Positions 26,324-35,491 are shown, numbered from the stretch's first letter. The stretch: DNA of 64,000 nucleotides from Bacillota bacterium (GCA_023399355.1 JAEWQC010000276.1:1-64000); one strand, 5' to 3'. The notes: generated from the sequence alone by a model not told the origin. Translations and numbers: made by a program.

Positions 26324-28867
26324 TCATACAAACCAAATCGGTGCGGTAATTGCGGCATAATCCGTATACTGTTCTGTTTTTACTACAATAAACATATATT
26401 TTGCCTGTTTGATTTCATCACTGTCCAGGATAAAATTATTTTTATTCCAGCTGTTCTCCTGTTCCGCAACTGAAATAACAGTGTTGTCGGTATGGAGCTC
26501 AACTGCAGTTATCATACCGTTGCATTCAGCAAATGTGAGATCAAGATAATAGCAATCATCCTTCTCCAAATCACTACCCATAACGGCGGTTGTGCCGCCT
26601 GTGTTAGTAAGGCTGAAGGCTATGCCGAAATCGTGATATCTTATGGCATATACCCTGCGCTGTTTAACAGCTGCCAGAACACAGTCTTTTGAGGATGCTT
26701 CAGCCGCAACGACAGTCCTGATATCAAAATAACTGTTCCGCAACACACAGAAGCAGTCATGGTTGTCGCTGGTGGCTGTAGGCGCTACCTTCCAGCCGTT
26801 GGCCAGAGCCAGTTCATATGAATCCACCCAGGTTTTTGTACTGCTTCCATCCGCCGATTTGGAAAACACCTCGATAAGCTTAAAGGGTGTCCTGTCATAT
26901 TCTGCTCCTGCTGCCTCCGTGAAATAATTAAACCCGTTTCCCGATCCGGGATGATTGAATTGAATAACAAGATCCGGATTATTGCCATATTCCTTTGCCG
27001 CCCACCGGTAAAAGTCCTCTCTGGTATCGGGAGTATTGGCCCATCCGTCGGGCTGCCCATAATATATCTGGTCGGTTCCGAACACATTGTAATGAGCAGT
27101 CGTATCGGCGGGATCGTCAGTATGGTCCGCCTCAAGCATGGCTACACCACCCAGACTGTATTCGTAACCGGCAAAGGATGAAAAATTCAAATTATGTTCA
27201 TATTTGTCGGCATAATTTTTAGTGTCCTCCCATTGATCCCGGGAAAGAGCGTACTTCTTACCCACAACCTTTGGGCTGCCATCCGTATATCTGTCGCTAC
27301 CGTCGGCCCACTTTCCGAAAACATGGTCTGAGATACCATCGAAATCATATCCCAAGGCCTGATAAATACTGAAGGTATCAGACGGATCATAGATGTACCT
27401 GTTCAGAGGTATGCCGATACTGTCGGTTTCCCCTCCCCAAAATGCATCACTCCAGAGGGTATGGTTGTGCAGGTCGCCCTTCAGGAATATTAGCCCGTCG
27501 TAACCCCTGACGCCGGAAGCGCTGTGATGTGGCGTATAGCTGCTGATCGTTATTGAACTCGTCGTATCATTGAACAAGTGTTCATCCAACGTTTTGTGAG
27601 AAGACTTTACGTTTAAATCAAAGAAGCCGGGACCGTAAATAGTCATAGAATCGCCGGAATTGGAGGCATCCTTAAATAATTCGGCCTTTAAATTCCCTGT
27701 AATGATAACTGTTGAAAGCTCATCATTTCCAACACTGCCCATCCTGCCGCAAACATTATTTGAATACCAGCTGTTATAATCGGACTTTCCCGGATCCGTA
27801 CGCATGACATATTCTCCGGTATAGCCGCCATTGTTGAAAAGATATACGGCAGGAAAATCGAGATCAATTACCCGGATTGAGGAAATATTTGCAGTACCGG
27901 ATAAGGTAAAACTCTGATCATTATTCCGGGCGACCAGTATCCGGCTGTTACCCGTATAATCCGTATCCTCGAATAAATGCACTATATAGCCGGCTTTGAC
28001 CGTAATTGAAGTGATGCTGTCATCCAGATCATACCTGCTGAGCTTGGGAACACTTGTCGTAAGGTTCTCAGCAGTGCTGCTGCTTTCAACTCTGACTGCA
28101 TAGCAGCCGTCCGCCACCAGGATGGAAAGGCCGGCGTTATTGACGCGCGTAATGTCACATGGGCCTTTATATTTTTTTGAATCTCCCGTACAATCGGGTG
28201 AATCGAATACTTCCACCGAATAACCCGGATTTACCTTAAAAGACAAAAAACCGTCCGTAAAGTCCGAATAGCCTGCAGCATTGAACGAACCTTTACTAAG
28301 CTGTATGGAACTACCTTTATAATTCATTTTGGAATATACATATACTCCAAATTCATAATGCACCGAAACAGAAGAAAATTTGTCATTCCAGCTATCGCCT
28401 ACATCGGATGTTTTAGCTTGGTATGTATGGCTGTCCCCGCTAAAGTCGTAATCGGTGTAGAATGTGAGGTCGTAGCCTGGCATGACCCAAATTGAACTTA
28501 TTTTATCATTATAAAAGCCGGTATTTTTGAAGCTGTCGATATCGCCGTCTACTACCATCGAACTGCCCGAATAGCCGGGATCCGTGTAAATTATGGCTGC
28601 GCAGCGTGTATAGGTCCTTATGGAAGACATCCCGTAATTCCATTCATCGGAAAGGTTATTGTAGGTCCCGGCCTCAAATACCTTTCTGTTCCCGCCGAAA
28701 TCGCTATCCTGAAATACAACTGCATAGCAGCCCTCTGCAACCACCATCGACTTAACATTATCATTAATGCCTGCACTGCTTAAATGTGAATAATTCTCGC
28801 CGGTTGTTATTGTCACCGACTTACCACTTAGATTTACCTCCGGGTATAGTTTTACTGCCGTACTCAT
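26324..28867 (-). CDS. Beta/gamma-crystallin repeat protein with C-terminal PHP-type phosphoesterase domain
   Basis: An 847 aa protein. Residues 1-450 contain some eight to ten Greek-key crystallin motifs with calcium-binding signatures (NDKISS, NDKFSS, DDSITS, NDTTSS). From about 460 a PHP-like metallohydrolase begins with KGDLHNHTLWSDA, followed by DGISDH, FAGYEYS, QFNHPG and TSDNHD, all likely metal ligands. ATG at 28867 is chosen because GGAGAGGA lies 7 nt upstream; 25 further residues upstream lack a site. There is no signal peptide, odd for a protein that looks built for the surface or spore. It is a single gene in the accessory region. The phosphoesterase substrate is unknown. Confidence 0.8.
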   Translation of the reverse strand: MSTAVKLYPEVNLSGKSVTITTGENYSHLSSAGINDNVKSMVVAEGCYAVVFQDSDFGGNRKVFEAGTYNNLSDEWNYGMSSIRTYTRCAAIIYTDPGYSGSSMVVDGDIDSFKNTGFYNDKISSIWVMPGYDLTFYTDYDFSGDSHTYQAKTSDVGDSWNDKFSSVSVHYEFGVYVYSKMNYKGSSIQLSKGSFNAAGYSDFTDGFLSFKVNPGYSVEVFDSPDCTGDSKKYKGPCDITRVNNAGLSILVADGCYAVRVESSSTAENLTTSVPKLSRYDLDDSITSITVKAGYIVHLFEDTDYTGNSRILVARNNDQSFTLSGTANISSIRVIDLDFPAVYLFNNGGYTGEYVMRTDPGKSDYNSWYSNNVCGRMGSVGNDELSTVIITGNLKAELFKDASNSGDSMTIYGPGFFDLNVKSSHKTLDEHLFNDTTSSITISSYTPHHSASGVRGYDGLIFLKGDLHNHTLWSDAFWGGETDSIGIPLNRYIYDPSDTFSIYQALGYDFDGISDHVFGKWADGSDRYTDGSPKVVGKKYALSRDQWEDTKNYADKYEHNLNFSSFAGYEYSLGGVAMLEADHTDDPADTTAHYNVFGTDQIYYGQPDGWANTPDTREDFYRWAAKEYGNNPDLVIQFNHPGSGNGFNYFTEAAGAEYDRTPFKLIEVFSKSADGSSTKTWVDSYELALANGWKVAPTATSDNHDCFCVLRNSYFDIRTVVAAEASSKDCVLAAVKQRRVYAIRYHDFGIAFSLTNTGGTTAVMGSDLEKDDCYYLDLTFAECNGMITAVELHTDNTVISVAEQENSWNKNNFILDSDEIKQAKYMFIVVKTEQYTDYAAITAPIWFV

Positions 28868-29161
28868 AAAATCCTCTCCTTTATTGTTTACTGAATATCG
28901 ATATCTTTTCCTGCAGACTTTTACCACCAGTCCTCGTATCAAATCAGCAAAGAATCATTGATAAACTCTATATTTATATTTGGGAGCGGATATTTTATGC
29001 TATATGTGAAAAAAAAGGGGTTGTGCGTAAAGGTGACTTCTTTTGTCCTTCGGGTCACGGTTGAAGTTGGAGAAATATGCCAGTCTTAATGAAAAGCATA
29101 TATAATTTTAAGCTATGGTTAAGCTACTAAACCGAAGGATGGCGCTTGAACCATACAAAAA

Positions 29162-29851
29162 TTGTGTGAATTAATTGAAAAGCTGGAAGACCAACGCAGC
29201 AAAAAAGTTATGTTCATTTCTCACTGCTTGTTAAATACCAATACCAGATATTTGGTCGGAGCTTTCAGGCGTGGTTCTGTAGAGGAAATAATCTATGATG
29301 TATTGAAGGAAGGAGTGGGTATAGTACAGATGAAATGCCCTGAACAATGGGCATGGGGTGGAGTATTGAGAAAAATCCTTTTGATTGTATTTGATGCAAA
29401 ATGGACTTTTCCCCGCGATATTAAACCTCTATTAATTAAGCTGTTTATAGCCTATACTCGAATAACTTATAAAAAATTGGCAAACGAGACCTTCAAAATG
29501 ATATGTGATCACATTAAATCCGGGTACAAAATAATGGGGATTATAGGCGTAGATGGATCGTCTTCTTGTGGAGTAACAACAATATTGGATATCAGGAAGG
29601 TATTTGATTATTTTGTCTGTCAAGATATAAAAACATTGAATAAAGATGAATTTAATAGAGAGCTTTATGAAAATTGTACAGCTACTGGAAGGGGTATATT
29701 GTGTCCGGATCTTTTTACTAAGCCATTCTTCAAACATCACGAGGCTTCCTTTATCTTTGCCCGATTCATCCTTGCGGTCAATACTTCGTCTATGGATACT
29801 AATAATATTCTTTTCGGCATCAGATTGAAGTGCTGTCAGGGATTTTATTGA
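29162..29851 (+). CDS. DUF523/TudS-like cysteine-motif protein, 5' end uncertain
   Basis: A reading frame of up to 229 aa with SHCLLNTNTRY, MKCPEQ and GVDGSSSCGV. Three spaced cysteines in such contexts are the signature of DUF523 proteins, some of which bind a [4Fe-4S] cluster and desulfurise thiouracil (TudS). The assigned start is TTG with no good ribosome binding site. In another frame an ATG behind GAAGG at 29139 runs for 11 codons to a stop just where this frame begins, so a small frameshift may have damaged the 5' end. Alternative start: ATG at 29210, directly before ISHCLLN. Isolated gene next to the island of unknown genes. Confidence 0.55.
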   Translation: MCELIEKLEDQRSKKVMFISHCLLNTNTRYLVGAFRRGSVEEIIYDVLKEGVGIVQMKCPEQWAWGGVLRKILLIVFDAKWTFPRDIKPLLIKLFIAYTRITYKKLANETFKMICDHIKSGYKIMGIIGVDGSSSCGVTTILDIRKVFDYFVCQDIKTLNKDEFNRELYENCTATGRGILCPDLFTKPFFKHHEASFIFARFILAVNTSSMDTNNILFGIRLKCCQGFY

Positions 29852-29899
29852 AATGAGAGCGGAGAAAAAAAGATTCCTCCTCTTTTTGCAGCTTAAAAT

Positions 29900-31078
29900 T
29901 TAATCTTTGGGATAAGCCGGTTGACTGACTCCTATTGCATCGTTTATATCCAGGTTTGGAACCGAGAAATTATCCAGAAGTATGAAGTATTTCACCAATG
30001 CCAGGTATTTTCTGTTACTCCGATCCCTCGAATTCTCTTTGAGATTGTTTTCGTATTTTTCGTATTCGGAGTCGATTTTATTCATAAGATTTTTGTCATT
30101 CTTCGCTTGTTCATAAATAAAATTCTCGAACCTCCTTTTTAGGTAATACATCAGCCTTTTACCAGCAAGCTTATTACCGTTTAATTCAAGATAACTTTTA
30201 TAATTTGGCTTCACTTGTGACACGTCAAACTTGCACAGTTTTGCCCAGATCAAAGCCTCGAACTGGTACATGAATTTTTCAATAACAGCCTCGGAGTCAT
30301 AGCTTTGTAATGAAAGCTTATTGAAATCATACATGATTACGTCCTTATAAATTTGATATTCCTCACAAGTAAGATCTTCGAAGCGTAAAACGAATTCAAG
30401 CGCAAAGGTATCATTGTTTATCGCCTCACGGAAGCCCGACACATACCCCTGTACAGATTTCAGCAGGCTGACGCCGGGCGAATTGGTTGCCTCCGACAGG
30501 TTTATACCGCCAAAGTATTCCTTATCCCTCAATTCTGTTCTCAGCATATTGGCTGCTTTTCCGGCTGCTACAGTATTCTCGGTATTAAAATCTCCATTCA
30601 TAAGCTTTTTGCAATACTGTCGATATTTTAAATACTCACTCATTTCACCGATTGCCAACTTTTCCTCATTGATTAACTCCCTAAATTCTTTCAAATTACT
30701 TTTTGTTGAAGGACTGACGTTTTTATTCAACTTTATCAGACCTGCAATACTGTTTCTTTTAGCCTGGCCAGGAATTATAAGCTCAGTAAGCATTCTGCTT
30801 CTCAAAAATGAGGACAAGACTGCTTTTGTTGCCAGTCGTACAAGCTGTCCTGCCAGAGATGATTCAAGGATAAAGCAAATGAAAAGGTCTACGATCAGAT
30901 TGCTTGTATTAGTTTCCGGACCGTCTTCAAGCAATTCGATTCTTTTGTCCTGAACTTGCTCCGCGGCTAAAACAACTGCATCAAGAATGTCCTGCAGACG
31001 CTGCAGCTTAATTTGTGTTGCATATTTCAAGTAAAATATCAGCTCTTCCCGTTCAAGTGTACTGGGTTTATCACTCAT
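29900..31078 (-). CDS. Protein of unknown function, partner of the 902 aa protein
   Basis: A 392 aa, largely helical, lysine/glutamate-rich protein with one hydrophobic stretch around residues 63-95 (VDLFICFILESSLAGQLV). It ends with a short polar tail. ATG at 31078 has GGGG 9 nt upstream, 18 nt after the stop of the larger gene, so both are surely cotranscribed and may work together. I recognise no domain. Codon use and AT content differ from the biosynthetic locus beyond 36 kb, in keeping with an accessory origin (inference). Confidence 0.6.
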   Translation of the reverse strand: MSDKPSTLEREELIFYLKYATQIKLQRLQDILDAVVLAAEQVQDKRIELLEDGPETNTSNLIVDLFICFILESSLAGQLVRLATKAVLSSFLRSRMLTELIIPGQAKRNSIAGLIKLNKNVSPSTKSNLKEFRELINEEKLAIGEMSEYLKYRQYCKKLMNGDFNTENTVAAGKAANMLRTELRDKEYFGGINLSEATNSPGVSLLKSVQGYVSGFREAINNDTFALEFVLRFEDLTCEEYQIYKDVIMYDFNKLSLQSYDSEAVIEKFMYQFEALIWAKLCKFDVSQVKPNYKSYLELNGNKLAGKRLMYYLKRRFENFIYEQAKNDKNLMNKIDSEYEKYENNLKENSRDRSNRKYLALVKYFILLDNFSVPNLDINDAIGVSQPAYPKD

Positions 31079-31096
31079 CAATGCATACCCCGCTTC

Positions 31097-33805
31097 TTAT
31101 GAAAAATCCGGCAGGGTCGAGTTTTCCTGAAGCATAACCAGAGAAGTCGGGACGGTTATCTCCCACTCTTCACCTGTAAGCATGTCAGGTTCAACTATAT
31201 CTGCCTGGGCCTTCAGCTCTGCAGCAATAGAAACAAACAGCTCGTCATCCATGACAGGAGCCTCACCGCCAGCCCATATTTCAGCTGTATTCATGTAATG
31301 CAGTATAGCAGTTTCATACCCTTCCTTAACCGGTAGTATTACTCTGGCTGTTCCGGCCTGCAGAAATTTTTTGAAGATTGGATCAGGATCATTAAAGCAT
31401 ATATCCCTAATCCAGTTCTCACGTCTGCCCCAGAAATAAGGATAAAAAAGGTAGGTCATCTGCTCCCATTCATATGCTTGTTCAAAAAACTGTATCTCAT
31501 TGCAGTTATTATTCAATGCCGGCTTGTCGATTTCCGGATATTTATCATCTACGCCTGAATCAACTTTTGAAGCCTCGGTCATAAAATTGTTGTTTAGAAG
31601 ATCTCTGCGCAGAAGGTTGATGCAGGATTTTTTAAGTTCTAATTTTTCAATGCTTCTATTATCCACAGGATTATTGCCCTGGATTACGACAGTGTTTTCC
31701 AGCTCGATCCGGGCTTTAAGCTCGTTATAGTCCGCTTTGAGCTTCTTGTAAGCACTGATTATCGACTGATAAGTTTTGAGCTGCCACTCCGTGAATATGC
31801 TATCAATCCTCTTACACTTGACCGTAACTGTTACGTACACATGCCAGCAGTTTACGCCATACAAAATGACGGGTATATTCCTGTCGATAACATTATCCAT
31901 TGTTACAGTCCAGGAGCTGCTTTGATCAGAAACGCTGTGCTGACCAACCCATATGCTCCAATATGGAGTATCCCTTGTACGGTCATAAGGTCCTGATGGT
32001 GCGGCTGCTCCTTTAACCCGGAACTCTATGGCATTATATCCTTCGGGTACCTCTATTTTGCTTGTTATATTAACTTTGCGGTTGTCACCCAAATCTATTT
32101 CGTCCGTATTGTTCTTGCTGGGACAGGCCAGGATCACCGACGTTTCGACGAACTCTTCCGGAGGTATGGCTGCATCGGAAACTTCATACCTTTTTACATA
32201 ACTGACATAGTTGTTCTGATCAAGTTCCAGAGGATCCAGTTTGTTTCCGCTGTTAACCGGACTCATAGGCAGGGTTGGCTCATCCATTTCCAACCCCTTT
32301 ACCGGCTTGTTACTCAAAGAGTGGATGTAAAAAGCTGCAGGCTCCGGGATGATGAATTCGTACATGAGGCGCTTGCCATAGTTTACTACCTGAGCTTTAT
32401 AAAGCTTGTCAAGCCACCTATACATACCGATTACATGTCCGCTGCCGTTTTTATTATCAAAGCCGTGGGTATTGGTCTCCTCAACCTCTTCTAAGGTTTT
32501 CTGTGAACGTTCCTCCCTTACACGTTCACAGATTTTTGAGATCGATCGTGAAATGATTTCTTTTGAATAATTGCTTGATACTCTATCCGATTCTGTTTTG
32601 GATTCATTTAATGCAAAATTGGTATCTGCCTGTATTTGAACTGTGGGTCCATAGGAAGCGGAAACGCTTAAACCTGCGTCAAACTTGATGTCTTCACTAA
32701 TCGTTTTCTCTGTTTCTTTCTGGAGCTCGAACCTCTCAGTGCTTTGCAGGTCTTTTTCAGTTTCGGTACTGGTTTCGGTCTCCGAAAAATAGGATTCTTC
32801 TGTCCTGTTTAAGCGTCTGTGTTTTCTTTCCCTGAATTCACTTTTCATAACATTCTCAACATGGGCTATCTCTCCCATTTTATATTTGACCAGTTTTTGT
32901 TTTACAACCTTCAGATCTCCGAAGCCTATAGGGTGCATATAGGGAGTAGAAGGAAATACCCCGTCACTGGACCGGTATTTCCGGTAGGAGGTATCTTTGA
33001 TGATGCCGGGGAAAAATTCTTTAGGCACGAGAGGAGAAGCATTCACATATTGCTTTAAGCTGAAGGCTGAGATGATTTTTGAAACGGATTCAAGTATATT
33101 AAGAACCTTTAATGTCATAATTACCTTTTCTCTAAGTTCAGGGTAGGAGGCTGAGTCTGCCGAGAGTGCATAAAGCAGTTCCCAAAGAAGGTTTCTCAAA
33201 GTGTTGTTGTACTCTCCTCCTTCAACCTTTTGATCAAACATTTCTATAAAGCCCTGTACAGAACTCTTTATGGTAACGGCACAAGGCCTTATGGTTATAA
33301 TGGGTTTTGGCCTTATATCCATTGCTTTTTTCCTACCTCTAAAGAGTCTGATAATAAATAACAACAGGCTTGTAAAAAAAGATATATTTGCTGCATCAGG
33401 CTCAGGCCTTTGGGGTTGGTCTACTGGAGGGGTGTACAAATCGGGACTGATGATAGAGTTTATACCTTGAATGAATTTAGCCATATTAAAGCTGCCAAGC
33501 TGAGATTTGAAAAAGAGCCAGAGCTGTTCCACCTTGTAGTCTATTTCCGGATTTTCGGAAAATGCTGACCTGTCTTCGACAAATTGCTTTGAGATCCGCT
33601 TTGCTTCATATAAGTTCTCTTTTGATCCAATACTGTTGATAAGCTTTAGAATCTCCAACTGTTTTTTTTCATGTGTTATATCGCCTGAATATACACCGGG
33701 TTTTCTTGCAAAAAACCGGACCCCCTTCTCGAGCGTAGAAACCTTTTGGGGAGGGCGAATAGCCATAAATTTGAAGACATTGATCGGTTCTGTTCCACTG
33801 CTCAT
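31097..33805 (-). CDS. Large protein of unknown function (902 aa)
   Basis: No family recognised. The N-terminal third is helical with one hydrophobic/basic segment (FFTSLLLFIIRLFRGRKK, about residues 142-159). The middle (about 310-440) is very charged and Ser/Thr/Glu-rich (GEIAHVENVM, SYFSETETSTETEKDLQSTERFELQKE) and leads into an alternating beta-like segment (GLSVSASYGPTVQIQADTNFAL). The remainder has a beta-rich stretch with a sandwich look (about 560-650), a coiled coil (LKTYQSIISAYKKLKADYNELKARIE) and a C-terminal aromatic region (YLFYPYFWGRRENW). ATG follows AAAGGAATGAG. No signal peptide. It heads a two-gene unit. A membrane-active or structural role is possible but unproven. Confidence 0.6.
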   Translation of the reverse strand: MSSGTEPINVFKFMAIRPPQKVSTLEKGVRFFARKPGVYSGDITHEKKQLEILKLINSIGSKENLYEAKRISKQFVEDRSAFSENPEIDYKVEQLWLFFKSQLGSFNMAKFIQGINSIISPDLYTPPVDQPQRPEPDAANISFFTSLLLFIIRLFRGRKKAMDIRPKPIITIRPCAVTIKSSVQGFIEMFDQKVEGGEYNNTLRNLLWELLYALSADSASYPELREKVIMTLKVLNILESVSKIISAFSLKQYVNASPLVPKEFFPGIIKDTSYRKYRSSDGVFPSTPYMHPIGFGDLKVVKQKLVKYKMGEIAHVENVMKSEFRERKHRRLNRTEESYFSETETSTETEKDLQSTERFELQKETEKTISEDIKFDAGLSVSASYGPTVQIQADTNFALNESKTESDRVSSNYSKEIISRSISKICERVREERSQKTLEEVEETNTHGFDNKNGSGHVIGMYRWLDKLYKAQVVNYGKRLMYEFIIPEPAAFYIHSLSNKPVKGLEMDEPTLPMSPVNSGNKLDPLELDQNNYVSYVKRYEVSDAAIPPEEFVETSVILACPSKNNTDEIDLGDNRKVNITSKIEVPEGYNAIEFRVKGAAAPSGPYDRTRDTPYWSIWVGQHSVSDQSSSWTVTMDNVIDRNIPVILYGVNCWHVYVTVTVKCKRIDSIFTEWQLKTYQSIISAYKKLKADYNELKARIELENTVVIQGNNPVDNRSIEKLELKKSCINLLRRDLLNNNFMTEASKVDSGVDDKYPEIDKPALNNNCNEIQFFEQAYEWEQMTYLFYPYFWGRRENWIRDICFNDPDPIFKKFLQAGTARVILPVKEGYETAILHYMNTAEIWAGGEAPVMDDELFVSIAAELKAQADIVEPDMLTGEEWEITVPTSLVMLQENSTLPDFS

Positions 33806-33915
33806 ACTCTCATTCCTTTCATTGAGTCATTTTTACTGATAATAATTCTTCATTTTATGGTATAATCCTTTAATTATATTAATAATTATGTAATTTTGTA
33901 TTCTAAATGGTAAAA

Positions 33916-33957
33916 CTCCGATCATTTTGTTGACCTCAGCAAAATGATCAGAGTTTT
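33916..33957 (+). terminator. Strong hairpin with T-run in the 33.8-34.3 kb gap
   Basis: CTCCGATCATTTTG pairs with CAAAATGATCAGAG (one mismatch) across a 10 nt loop and is followed on the plus strand by five T. No plus-strand gene ends here. The loop and right arm, TCATTTTGTTGACCTCA, recur at 34216, so part of this unit has been copied. The rest of the gap holds the tRNA remnant and its terminator. Confidence 0.55.
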
Positions 33958-34110
33958 TAGTCAAATTCCACCGTTATGATTTTGGGCAAAGCTAAAGGAC
34001 TTGACTTTATGTTGCAATTACTCACGCATATTTAAGCGTAAGAATTGTAGTTGAGGATAATTTTAATAAAACTATCCCTGGAAAAACACTGTGAGCGAGT
34101 TAAATAAGAA

Positions 34111-34148
34111 AATAAAAATCCTTAGAACCACTAGAATTCCAAGGATTT
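34111..34148 (-). terminator. Terminator following tRNA-Thr remnant 2
   Basis: AAATCCTTAGAA pairs with TTCCAAGGATTT with one mismatch; on the minus strand T-rich sequence follows. It is similar in sequence to the terminator after remnant 1. Confidence 0.6.
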
Positions 34149-34153
34149 CATTT

Positions 34154-34195
34154 CATTGGAGCTGGTGAAAGGAATCGAACCTTCAACCTGCGGTT
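34154..34195 (-). repeat. tRNA-Thr 3'-end remnant; left copy of a 42 bp direct repeat
   Basis: On the minus strand this contains the anticodon-arm 3' strand, T arm (GAAGG-TTCGATT-CCTTT), acceptor CACCAGC, T and CCA of a tRNA-Thr. The same 42 bases recur without change at 35838-35879. Between them lie a toxin-antitoxin pair, a broken rhuM and an excisionase-like gene, so the pair looks like attL/attR of a decayed integrated element. Confidence 0.6.
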
Positions 34196-34213
34196 GTTCG
34201 TAAGGTAGTATAT

Positions 34214-34240
34214 TATCATTTTGTTGACCTCAACAAAATA
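34214..34240. repeat. Second copy of the TCATTTTGTTGACCTCA repeat
   Basis: The sequence ATCATTTTGTTGACCTCA-(A/G)-CAAAAT occurs here and at 33921-33945 with one difference. Here the dyad ATTTTGTTGA/TCAACAAAAT shape is kept (ATTTTGTTG-ACCT-CAACAAAAT) but there is no T-run. It lies in the 3' flank of the antitoxin gene. Confidence 0.5.
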
Positions 34241-34282
34241 TTTAGGAATTCTGCAAGTGGTACCTGCAGTTTTATCCTACTT

Positions 34283-34561
34283 TTAAGGCTTTTCGGAAGG
34301 AACGACGGCCAGTGTGTACCCTAATGGCTGCAGGATTTTGAATAATGTATCTATCTGAGGCGTTGCTTTCATGCTTTCCAGCCGGGCAATAGCAGGCTGC
34401 TTTAAGCCGGCAAGATCAGCAAGTTCCTTTTGGGACAATCCCTTGGATTCTCTGGCCTCAATCAGTTTCCCAATCAGCGCCACCTCAAAATCAATCTTGG
34501 CTTTCTGTGTTGGGCCAATGAATTTAGGGTCATTCCAAAGCTTATTAAAATTAGTTCCCAT
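34283..34561 (-). CDS. XRE-family HTH antitoxin
   Basis: A 92 aa protein with a Cro/CI helix-turn-helix (SKGLSQKELADLAGLKQPAIARLES, about residues 38-62). It follows the toxin gene by 2 nt, the toxin-first order usual for HigBA-like pairs. It should neutralise the RelE/HigB-like toxin and repress the operon, probably through the palindromes at 34955 and 34982. The TLFKILQPLGYTLAVVP C-terminus is common in this antitoxin group. Confidence 0.88.
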   Translation of the reverse strand: MGTNFNKLWNDPKFIGPTQKAKIDFEVALIGKLIEARESKGLSQKELADLAGLKQPAIARLESMKATPQIDTLFKILQPLGYTLAVVPSEKP

Positions 34562-34563
34562 AT

Positions 34564-34923
34564 CTATTTGCTCCTTTCAAGGTGGTCAGCTAAATTCCTT
34601 TTGGCCTGTTCAATCTCTCTGTGCGGAGTCTTTTTTGTTTTCTTCAGAAAATGATGAAGCAATATAAAAGTGTTATCTCTGAAGTAGAAGAAGAATATCC
34701 TGTCATCCAAAGGGCGTAACTCCCAGATATTATCTTCGATGTGTTTGACATAAGGTTCACCGGCTCTTGTTCCGTATTCCTGCAGCACTCTGATGTAGAT
34801 CAGAATTTTTTCGCTGCGGATGCGGTCATTTTTACTTGTTTGCCCTTTTGCCTGCAAGTCTACAATGAAGTCCTTAATGGGTTCGTTGCCGCTTCGGTCT
34901 TCATAAAATTCAACTTCAAACAT
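34564..34923 (-). CDS. RelE/HigB-like toxin (phage Gp49-like family)
   Basis: A 119 aa basic protein with FEVEFYEDRSGNEPIKDFI at the N-terminus and HIEDNIWELRPLDDRIFFFYF in the centre, the core pattern of Gp49-like RelE superfamily toxins. These cleave mRNA on or off the ribosome. First gene of a toxin-antitoxin operon; transcription starts near palindromes that overlap the end of the rhuM remnant. Confidence 0.88.
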   Translation of the reverse strand: MFEVEFYEDRSGNEPIKDFIVDLQAKGQTSKNDRIRSEKILIYIRVLQEYGTRAGEPYVKHIEDNIWELRPLDDRIFFFYFRDNTFILLHHFLKKTKKTPHREIEQAKRNLADHLERSK

Positions 34924-34954
34924 TCTTTAGTGTTCCCCTCTGCCTGTAATATTA

Positions 34955-34997
34955 TAATAACATATTCGTTATTAAGTTACAATAACAAATTTGTTAT
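34955..34997. promoter_or_regulatory. Paired palindromes in the toxin-antitoxin promoter
   Basis: TAATAACATATTCGTTATTA (34955-34974, near-perfect dyad) and ATAACAAATTTGTTAT (34982-34997, perfect) lie 8 bp apart and share the half-site TAACAA/TAACAT. A TATAAT-like -10 on the minus strand overlaps the first. They are the likely operators of the HTH antitoxin. Confidence 0.6.
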
Positions 34998-35491
34998 AAA
35001 AGGCATAGAACTCCCGCGTCAGATTGCTGTTTTTATCATAATCATAGCTGCATTGTTCGAAAACGTCAGCAATCTTCTGGTAAGCTCTCCGCTCACTGGC
35101 TCGAATCTCACGGATACGTTCCAGCAATTCATCGAAGTAATCCTTGCCAAAAGGATGACCATTTTTAAGTAGTTCATCATTCAAAATAAAGCCTTTTTGA
35201 ATATATTCATGCAGAGTTTTTGTCGCCTACTGGCGGAATCTTGTGGCTTTTCATTGAATTAACACGATACCCAACAGCGATAATTGCATCAAGGTTAAAG
35301 AAATCTATTAATCTTGAAACCTCACGGTTACCTTCAATTTGAACTTGTGCAAATTTTGCACAAGTTGAATTCTTGTCTAATTCTTCCTCCTCATAGATAT
35401 TGGAAAGATGCTTTGCTATAACACTCCGCTCAGTTTCAAACAGATCCGCTTTATATAGAGCAATTATTTTCTCTGTGTTTTTCATGAGCAC
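34972..35491 (-). pseudogene. Broken RhuM-family gene
   Basis: Two fragments in different frames read as one RhuM protein. The upstream part (35207-35491) has LFETERSVIAKHLSNIYEEEELDKNS and LIDFFNLDAIIAVGYRVNS; then the frame is lost through an altered stretch. The downstream part (from about 35193, frame of 34972-35184) has GHPFGKDYFDELLERIREIRASERR. The C-terminal third found in full RhuM proteins is missing; the frame runs out in the operator region of the toxin gene. RhuM genes are typical passengers of islands and restriction loci. Confidence 0.75.
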
